Shown: positions 35,070 through 40,555 of the stretch, in pieces
How the letters are laid out: each line of letters begins with the position of its first letter
Position numbering within the stretch: the stretch's first letter is position 1
Assembly: GCA_024243835.1 (NCBI GenBank)
Contig: JALPMN010000624.1
Coordinates: 1-40,555, forward strand
Direction: 5' to 3'
DNA length: 40,555 bases
Origin: Enteropsectra breve
Lineage: Eukaryota > Microsporidia
The notes under the pieces: model-generated
The model's database searches: none
The model's input: the letters and a program-made list of their open reading frames with translations, nothing else
What the model was told of the DNA's origin: nothing
Program-made: the position numbers and the translations under genes

Positions 35070-36083
35070 TTAAAACTCTATATCCACACCAAACCTGTAC
35101 TTTTCAGTTTCTGAGCTTGTTGTCAGGGGAACAGAATATATAAAGCTAATATTCTTCTTGTTACTGAGAGCCAGCCCACATCCCACAGATTTTCCAATGT
35201 AGCTGTTATCGTCCCAGTTTTTAATTGCATTCAGGCTTTCTTTAACCCCATTGCCAGTGCATACACCTAGATCTCCAAATAAAAATAGATCAATATTTTT
35301 CACGGTCACACCGAGCTTATTCCGCACCTCTATAAAACCTGTGCCTCCGATCTTTTTGTTCTGGCTTACAGGCGCAATGCTCATGTCTTTGTACCCATGG
35401 ATCTTCGAGCCCAAGAAGAATCTTTCAGTCAGATTTGTTTGCCCGAATATCTGCCCGACACTGAGGCTGCTCTCCAAAAATAGGTTTTTGTACTGTGCCA
35501 GAAAGTCCTTGCTGGCAATCAGTTTTATGAACGGCTTATTTTTATCCTTGTAGGTAACACCTAGTTTTGACTGTAGCCCAATGCCGAAAAGGTCTGTGGC
35601 CAGTCTGTTATACCCCACAAGCAAGTTGCCCACCTTTTCAATGCCTATTGCTGCTGAAAATCCTCTGCATCCAGAAGAAATTTCAGCTCTTTTAATTTCA
35701 ACACTTTTGTCATTGTACCTTTTGCTGGAGGTTGCGATTGAAATTTTATTTTTGCACAGAGAATTGCCAATGAAGCAGGGCGCCCCGACGGTGGCCTTGA
35801 AATCCTTCAGGGATTTGAATGCGACTTTTAAGAATTCTCCGTTTCCAAAAATATTTGGATAACTCACATTTACAGTTTTATTTCCGCTGGAATTTATGGA
35901 CATCTTGATGCTGTTGAGCGCTTCGTCCAGAGCTATCTTGTTCTTAACTGGAACAATCGTGTTGAAAATACTTAAAGAATTCAAGTTTTCAAACAGCTGT
36001 GCCGGTCCCCTTGAAATGCTCTTGATTTTATCCAGCAGCTCTTTATTGGTCCGTTTATGGCCTGTGAATGAAATAAAATCCAT
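35070..36083 (-). CDS. SAM50: SAM50/Tob55-type outer-membrane beta-barrel protein of the mitosome
   Basis: The 337-residue protein has the bacterial-surface-antigen (Omp85) beta-barrel pattern of Sam50. N-terminal residues about 30-60 (LFENLNSLSIFNTIVPV) look like a truncated POTRA unit. VSYPNIFGNGEFLKVAFKSL marks the first barrel strands, and LTERFFLGSKIHGYKDMS is the Omp85 family signature. The chain ends in an aromatic residue (FGVDIEF), as barrel proteins do. Sam50 inserts beta-barrels into the outer mitochondrial membrane. Microsporidia keep only mitosomes, so this is part of a minimal import system; yeast Sam50 is about 480 residues. The start shows GGGCCC directly before ATG. Confidence 0.82.
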   Translation of the reverse strand: MDFISFTGHKRTNKELLDKIKSISRGPAQLFENLNSLSIFNTIVPVKNKIALDEALNSIKMSINSSGNKTVNVSYPNIFGNGEFLKVAFKSLKDFKATVGAPCFIGNSLCKNKISIATSSKRYNDKSVEIKRAEISSGCRGFSAAIGIEKVGNLLVGYNRLATDLFGIGLQSKLGVTYKDKNKPFIKLIASKDFLAQYKNLFLESSLSVGQIFGQTNLTERFFLGSKIHGYKDMSIAPVSQNKKIGGTGFIEVRNKLGVTVKNIDLFLFGDLGVCTGNGVKESLNAIKNWDDNSYIGKSVGCGLALSNKKNISFIYSVPLTTSSETEKYRFGVDIEF

Positions 36084-36420
36084 GGGCCCAGATGAAAATT
36101 TTTAGATAAAACATTTAAGCATGGATTCAATAAAATAGAGATGAAATAAACTACCAGTGCTTATGCTTCAAAGCATAAGCTCTTTTAATTTGCAAGACAT
36201 TTATTTCGAACAAATATCATTTTATTAACAAATATTCTGTATTTTAAAAAAGATGCTAAATTAATATTGATATGATGTGTTGCATTAGAATTATTAATAA
36301 ACTCCTGTAACAATAGCTCATAGAAGGAATGCTCTGGCTTTCATATGATATTTTACTGTGATATTCTACTCTTAAATTTTTATTTTTATCTGAAAAAATA
36401 TTTTTTAAAATTTTGTGCCG
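36084..36420. other. Intergenic region between divergent SAM50 and NOG2
   Basis: Besides the SAM50 start signal at its left end, it contains a perfect 10-bp inverted repeat at 36159-36180 (separate entry). The right half is AT-rich and ends AATTTTGTGCCG before the NOG2 ATG. Confidence 0.5.
36159..36180. repeat. Perfect 10-bp inverted repeat (hairpin)
   Basis: GCTTATGCTT (36159-36168) and AAGCATAAGC (36171-36180) are exact reverse complements two bases apart, giving an 8-bp stem with a 6-base loop as RNA, or a near-palindromic DNA site. It lies 76 bases upstream of the SAM50 ATG and 240 upstream of NOG2. No U-tract follows, so it is not a bacterial-type terminator. Confidence 0.7.
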
Positions 36421-37647
36421 ATGAAAGGAAATTTCTACAACACAAAAAAGATAAAATACATCAACATGCTGAATTCTGGAAAAGCCAAGAAGAACAGCAA
36501 GGGAAACATAGTCAAAGATGCAGTATTTCAGAGCAAGGAATCCACACTCGTGCACATAGAATCTAAGCGTAATCTGTTCAACAACACAAAAGTAATTACG
36601 CAGAACGAGCTAGAGGCGTTCCGAAACACCATGAAAGTGAAAAATTCGTACGATGTGCTTCTAAGCACCGGAAATGTGCCATATTCCATGATCAACAATG
36701 ATATCAAGATAAAGAAGAAATATGATCTGAGAGATTGCTTTGGAAGCGGCACGAAATCAAAGCGCCCAAAGCTGCAATATGCATCACTCGAAGAAATGAA
36801 GGCGTTCAAGGCGCCAGAGGCCAAGCCAGAGCAGAAAGAGGATGAATACTGCATGGGGCAGAGCAGAAGGGTGTGGAACGAGCTTTACAAAGTGCTTGAC
36901 AGCTCAGATGTGGTGGTTCATGTTTTGGATGCAAGAGATCCATTAGGCACCAAATGCAACAAAATAGAGGAGTATATAAACACACAGGCCAAGCACAAGC
37001 ATCTAATTTATGTCTTGAACAAAGTAGATTTAGTGCCTACATCGGTGACCGCCAAATGGCTGCGAATATTCAGCAAGGAGCATCCCGCCATTGCCTACCA
37101 CAGCAACTCTCTTGAAAATAACTACGGAAAAAATAATTTAATAAACATAATGCGGCAGCTTAAGACTCTCTACAAGAAGCAGAGCATGAGTGTTGGGTTT
37201 GTTGGATACCCAAATATCGGAAAGTCCAGTATAATAAACACTCTGCGAGACAAAAATGTGTGTAAATCAGCCCCGGTTCCTGGAGAAACGAAAGTATGGC
37301 AGTATATAACGCTTATGAAGGATTTGTACCTGATAGACTCGCCTGGAGTCGTGCCAATCCCTGATTATAAGAAGGCTGTGCTCAGGGGAGCAATCCGCAT
37401 TGAGAAACTGGAGGCTCCTGAAGAATACGTACCAGATGTTATAGAAAAAGCAACCAAACCAATATTTGAGAAAACATACGGCATTGAGTTTTCTGATATG
37501 GAGGACATGTATCTTAAAATGGCCAAAAAGTATGGAAAGCTTGTCAAGGGCGGTGAACCGAATGTTGACATTATTTCCAAAAATATTCTGCATGACTGGC
37601 TCCGAGGGAAAATTCCATACTTTGTGCAACCACCTGAAGAACAATAA
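36421..37647 (+). CDS. NOG2: Nucleolar GTP-binding protein 2 (NOG2/NUG2)
   Basis: The 408-residue protein is a circularly permuted YlqF/YawG-type GTPase that acts in late nucleolar and nuclear 60S maturation. The N-terminal extension (NFYNTKKIKYINMLNSGKAK) is the Nog2-specific opening. Motifs come in the permuted order: VLDARDPLG near 168, G4 NKVD at 200-203, G1 GYPNIGKS at 262-269, and G3 DSPG at 306-309. KSAPVPGETKVWQYITL between G1 and G3 is almost invariant in NOG2. Yeast Nog2 is 486 residues; the C-terminal charged tail is missing. The frame is open two codons upstream to a GTG, but the ATG at 36421 is preferred. Confidence 0.95.
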   Translation: MKGNFYNTKKIKYINMLNSGKAKKNSKGNIVKDAVFQSKESTLVHIESKRNLFNNTKVITQNELEAFRNTMKVKNSYDVLLSTGNVPYSMINNDIKIKKKYDLRDCFGSGTKSKRPKLQYASLEEMKAFKAPEAKPEQKEDEYCMGQSRRVWNELYKVLDSSDVVVHVLDARDPLGTKCNKIEEYINTQAKHKHLIYVLNKVDLVPTSVTAKWLRIFSKEHPAIAYHSNSLENNYGKNNLINIMRQLKTLYKKQSMSVGFVGYPNIGKSSIINTLRDKNVCKSAPVPGETKVWQYITLMKDLYLIDSPGVVPIPDYKKAVLRGAIRIEKLEAPEEYVPDVIEKATKPIFEKTYGIEFSDMEDMYLKMAKKYGKLVKGGEPNVDIISKNILHDWLRGKIPYFVQPPEEQ

Positions 37648-38343
37648 ATCATTTTAAATCAAACATTTTATTAATATTGCTATTTTAGCCGTTGTATTAT
37701 TAAATTGCTGGAATTACGAGTGTATGTTTACTATCCAAATACTTTTATTAGAGTGGCATGCCGGCGGGTAGTATTTTATAGAAGACATGTTGTGCTATGA
37801 TTGTTAAATTACTGCTTGCAAGCTACGGATTAAGACCAGACGGAAAAGGGAGTATTTTCATACCAGAATTACGTGATCTATCACCCATTGCTTTTACAGG
37901 CTCGAGGATTTAATTAGAGAACTTCAGGCTTAGGAAGATTTATTTAAAGTTTTACTGAATAAATATTTAAATCTTCGTTGTATGTAAAGCTTAGGCTTAG
38001 CTTTGCATGGCACTTTGGCTATCTTCTTGAATTTTAGGTTTATATTTCCCTACATCAAGAAAACTCTAAAAAATACTATTTTGGGGTATCGGAAATACTT
38101 GAAAATAATGAAAAGTCTTTATATGAGCACTTCTTTTGGATTTAAGCTGCCTAAAATAATTTCCATGAGCTTATTAAAAGTATTAAGGCTTTTTACAGTG
38201 ATTTGTTTAAGGATATATGATTGAAAAAAGAAAGCCAGCTCAGAATATATCTTAATGCTTTTGAAAAAAATAAATGTGCTGCAAATCTTGAAAATAAAAG
38301 AAATAGTACTGGCCTAAAATTTGTGGTATAGTGGTTTATATAT
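37648..38343. other. Long AT-rich gap downstream of secreted-family copy B
   Basis: No long gene is seen. It contains a 38-codon ORF (37797-37913, listed), a GGCATGCC palindrome with an adjacent GCCGGC near 37755-37765, and two small hairpins sharing GGCTTAG: CTTC/GAAG at about 37922-37937 and AAAGCT/AGCTTT at 37986-38004. A 73-codon frame at 38003-38224 is low complexity and not credited. Confidence 0.45.
37797..37913 (+). CDS. Possible 38-residue small ORF
   Basis: An ATG-to-stop frame reads MIVKLLLASYGLRPDGKGSI and continues with FIPELRDLSPIAFTGSRI. Codon choice and composition look coding (Gly, Asp, Pro and Arg present, few AT-only codons) in a gap that is otherwise AT-rich. No family is recognised, no start signal is clear, and it could be a gene remnant rather than a gene. 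Confidence 0.3.
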   Translation: MIVKLLLASYGLRPDGKGSIFIPELRDLSPIAFTGSRI

Positions 38344-40479
38344 TTAATGGCTACTTTCAAGTACCATATAATTTTTTATATCGGTATATATATTAACCTT
38401 GATATGGCTCATACCCTTTACTGCTTCTTGAACTCGCTTGTCTATATAGCTCTTTATTGCATCCATGTCAAAAGACTCAAAATTGGTCTTTTCAAGGATT
38501 AAATAAAAATCAATCCAGACATCTTTTAAATGCTTTTCTTTTTCATAACAATCCTTAATCATGTATATAATGCAATCACTAAAATGTGATAAAGCATAAT
38601 CAACAATCGTTCCATATGCATATTTAAAGAATATTTTAGACCGTTCCGACTTTAAAAGATGAACAGCATATTTCAATGAGGGCTTCATGTTATTGCAGAG
38701 AAATATGCTATTGAAGCTAATCTTGCTAACTGGTAGGTCAACATTATCTGGGGTACCAAGGAAACCGGCATCTGTGGATACTTCGTTAGCCTGGCAGCTA
38801 TTAAGAATATATTTTTCTTGATTTTGAATCTCATTTAAGTCCATTGCACATAGTTTAAACATGCCATTCGATTCAATCATTCTTGGTTTATGAACAAGTG
38901 ACATGGATTTTATAGGATATACTTTTGTTTGTTTAACTTCATTATACAATGAGTCCCCTTCAAAATAACCTTGTAAGTTGGCAAGAATATCCGTATTCTT
39001 TTTGAATATTTCAGTTGGAAATTCGTTATCCTGTTCATTCAAATTGAAAGTTGCCTTTGTCAGCTGCTCATCATTTAGCAGCTCCTTAGCTAAAAACACG
39101 CCTTTACGGCTTCCTGTAATTTCTCGAATGCTGTTCTTTAAAATGCAGTCTTCGCCCAAAAGAGAGCGAAGATGGAAAAAGTCCTTGATTTTATTTCTTC
39201 CAAACAGCCCAAAGCTGCTAAAATTCATTGTTTTGACTTCCCTTATAAAGTCGTCCTTGAGCATCGAATATCCTTTAATATTGAATGCAAATATGTCTTT
39301 AAGACATGCTTTATTTTTAACCATCAGCTCATGAAGTACGCTGTTTATGGCTGTCGTGGAATAACAGTCATCATTGCTATCGTTGGGCTTGTTTTTCTTT
39401 GCTTTGGTTTCTTTTTTGCTTTCGATTTCTTCCACCTCAATACTACGAAGGGATGGCAGTACACTGACTAAGTTGGAGTAGAAAAAGCCAATTCCTTGCT
39501 CCAGACTATCATTGCACACAGCCCTTAGCTCTTCTATGTGTCCAAAAACTGTCAAGCGATCAAAGACGCTGAAAATCGATGCTCGAAAGCATTTTTCAGA
39601 TTTCAAGCCTAATGCTGGCTGCAGAAAGAATTTTTCATTTCCAAGCAATCCATATTCAAAAAAGGTTTTACCATGGCCAAGCAAGATCCTTTGTAAATCC
39701 AACATTTTAACATCCTCTTGATCTGTGGGCGCAATTTCAACTAAAGAGATTATGGCCTTTAAGAAGTTCATGTCTTTCATATGATCATAGAATTTAATGA
39801 GCTCTGAATAATTAGAATCTTTGCTGTAAAATATAGGATAACGCAACACATCTTTGAAGTCTGGGAGAATATAGATAAAGTGCAGGCTAAGTGCAGTGTT
39901 TATGGCAAATAATGTGTTTTGTTCAATAAGAACATGTCTTGTAAATTCATTTTTCTCGTCGATAAAAAATAAATCAGAATAAGCACCTTCCTCAAAATCT
40001 AGCAACTTATAGAGGTCAATAATATCAGTAAATTCAAAAATATGGAAATTAGCCTTTGCTCGATAAAGATATCTCCTCATTCTTAGTATACGGTCAAGTA
40101 ACCTCAGATTTATTGAGGTTGGCACAGTTATAACAATATTTGTGTACAAATAAATAGTCTGGTAATCGGTATTATCTTTAAGCATCGCTGCGGCTTCTAC
40201 TTGTAGATCGTATTTAAACTTTTTCATGCATTTTTCCGGATCCCTTACTTTATCTGCTGCTTTTTCGTAAATTTTAGTGACGTTTAAAAGCAACTTCTTA
40301 AAAACAGGGCTCTCAGCGGCTGTAATGTTATTGCCTTTCGGGTCTGTAGCTGTTATTTCGCAGTTAGCCAAATATTTACTACTGTATATATCGCTATAAT
40401 CTAAAGGATAGTCATATGAATTCCTAATGGGTAGGTATTTTTTTGCTATAAAATATTTCGTGCAACGATAAAATATCAT
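38344..40479 (-). CDS. Lineage-specific large protein, copy B (paralogue of copy A)
   Basis: The 711-residue protein aligns along most of its length with copy A at 18863-21097. LDFEEGAYSDLFF (160-172), IFSVFDRLTVFGHIEELRAV (302-321), a YSNLVSVLPSL block, and FSSFGLFGRNKIKDFFHLRS (420-439) all match in order and spacing. It has no clear signal peptide: it starts MIFYRCTKYFIAKKYLPIRN, and the first match to copy A (DIYSSKYLANCEI against DVLSSRMLMNHIEM) begins at residue 30, where copy A has about 60 residues including its signal peptide. Identity is low, so the duplication is old. An upstream in-frame stop closes the frame. Either copy B is cytosolic, or its signal-bearing 5' end was lost in the degenerate repeat overlapping its first codons. 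Confidence 0.75.
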   Translation of the reverse strand: MIFYRCTKYFIAKKYLPIRNSYDYPLDYSDIYSSKYLANCEITATDPKGNNITAAESPVFKKLLLNVTKIYEKAADKVRDPEKCMKKFKYDLQVEAAAMLKDNTDYQTIYLYTNIVITVPTSINLRLLDRILRMRRYLYRAKANFHIFEFTDIIDLYKLLDFEEGAYSDLFFIDEKNEFTRHVLIEQNTLFAINTALSLHFIYILPDFKDVLRYPIFYSKDSNYSELIKFYDHMKDMNFLKAIISLVEIAPTDQEDVKMLDLQRILLGHGKTFFEYGLLGNEKFFLQPALGLKSEKCFRASIFSVFDRLTVFGHIEELRAVCNDSLEQGIGFFYSNLVSVLPSLRSIEVEEIESKKETKAKKNKPNDSNDDCYSTTAINSVLHELMVKNKACLKDIFAFNIKGYSMLKDDFIREVKTMNFSSFGLFGRNKIKDFFHLRSLLGEDCILKNSIREITGSRKGVFLAKELLNDEQLTKATFNLNEQDNEFPTEIFKKNTDILANLQGYFEGDSLYNEVKQTKVYPIKSMSLVHKPRMIESNGMFKLCAMDLNEIQNQEKYILNSCQANEVSTDAGFLGTPDNVDLPVSKISFNSIFLCNNMKPSLKYAVHLLKSERSKIFFKYAYGTIVDYALSHFSDCIIYMIKDCYEKEKHLKDVWIDFYLILEKTNFESFDMDAIKSYIDKRVQEAVKGMSHIKVNIYTDIKNYMVLESSH

Positions 40480-40551
40480 TTTCAGCGATAAAGAATATTG
40501 TTTTGCGATAATATGTCAGAAAGACGTGGAGATTCTACGATAAAATATCAC
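40446..40551. repeat. Degenerate about 20-bp repeat at the start of copy B
   Basis: Units starting with CGATAA or CTATAA and followed by AATAT-like sequence begin at 40446, 40466, 40486 and 40506 (exactly 20 bases apart), with a further copy at 40538. CGATAAAATATCA is identical at 40466 and 40538. The array covers the first about 12 codons of copy B and its upstream flank, and runs to the window edge. Confidence 0.6.
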
Positions 40552-40555
40552 TTAA

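Noticed and set aside
38003..38224. 73-codon plus-strand frame in the gap before copy B
   Set aside because: Ile/Leu/Lys/Phe-rich AT-driven composition with no motif or start signal; looks like random AT-rich sequence.
1..40555. Mobile elements, CRISPR arrays, rRNA or tRNA genes
   Set aside because: No transposase, reverse transcriptase, terminal repeat, spaced repeat array, rRNA segment or canonical tRNA arm set was seen by eye; tRNAscan-SE and Infernal runs would be decisive.

Overview
This window is almost certainly nuclear DNA of a microsporidian (obligate intracellular fungal relative). The evidence is a set of eukaryotic housekeeping proteins that are strongly shortened relative to yeast: Bdp1 about 149 aa, ORC4 260 aa, TOA1 136 aa, SAM50 337 aa, PGK 355 aa. 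All recognised genes read as single exons. A C-triplet lies close upstream of many start codons, sometimes with an AAATTT-like box, which is the start-proximal signal described for Microsporidia. Intergenic spaces are AT-rich and several hundred bases long, longer than in Encephalitozoon. PGK is present, so glycolysis appears retained, unlike in Enterocytozoon. I cannot name the species.

Layout. 0.9-5.7 kb (+): an Sfp1-like zinc-finger protein, a Kin1/Kin2-like kinase and a probably secreted CAP/SCP protein. 6.0-17.5 kb: mostly minus strand, with an EF-hand MscS channel, 14-3-3, an orphan helical protein, phosphoglycerate kinase, ORC1/CDC6 and a Pik1-type PI4-kinase; minimal Bdp1 and an AIG1/FAR-17a membrane protein are on the plus strand. 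17.8-29.6 kb: NHP2, a large secreted lineage-specific protein (copy A), a degenerate ORC4, a possible Trs120-like protein, TAF4, a small coiled-coil protein, FEN1, TFIIA large subunit (TOA1) divergent from an 80-aa orphan, and V-ATPase subunit c. 30-40.5 kb: a subtilase-like protein without a recognisable catalytic serine, an SCP1/transgelin-like CH protein, NOP56, SAM50, NOG2, and a paralogue (copy B) of the secreted family.

Together the genes cover replication (ORC1, ORC4, FEN1), basal transcription (TAF4, TOA1, Bdp1), ribosome biogenesis (NHP2, NOP56, NOG2, Sfp1-like regulator), mitosome biogenesis (SAM50), phosphoinositide and 14-3-3 signalling, and a probable secreted or surface set (CAP protein, subtilase-like protein, paralogous family).

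The points most worth checking are: (i) ORC4 has lost Walker A and B but keeps its arginine-finger segment, while ORC1 keeps its ATPase motifs; (ii) the subtilase-like protein is probably a pseudoprotease; (iii) the divergent secreted paralogue pair; (iv) compact GC-rich or inverted-repeat elements at 435-483, 3916-4005, 27852-27921 and 36159-36180 that look like structured RNAs; (v) very short ORFs, notably a Cys-repeat 51-aa ORF at 29883-30038.
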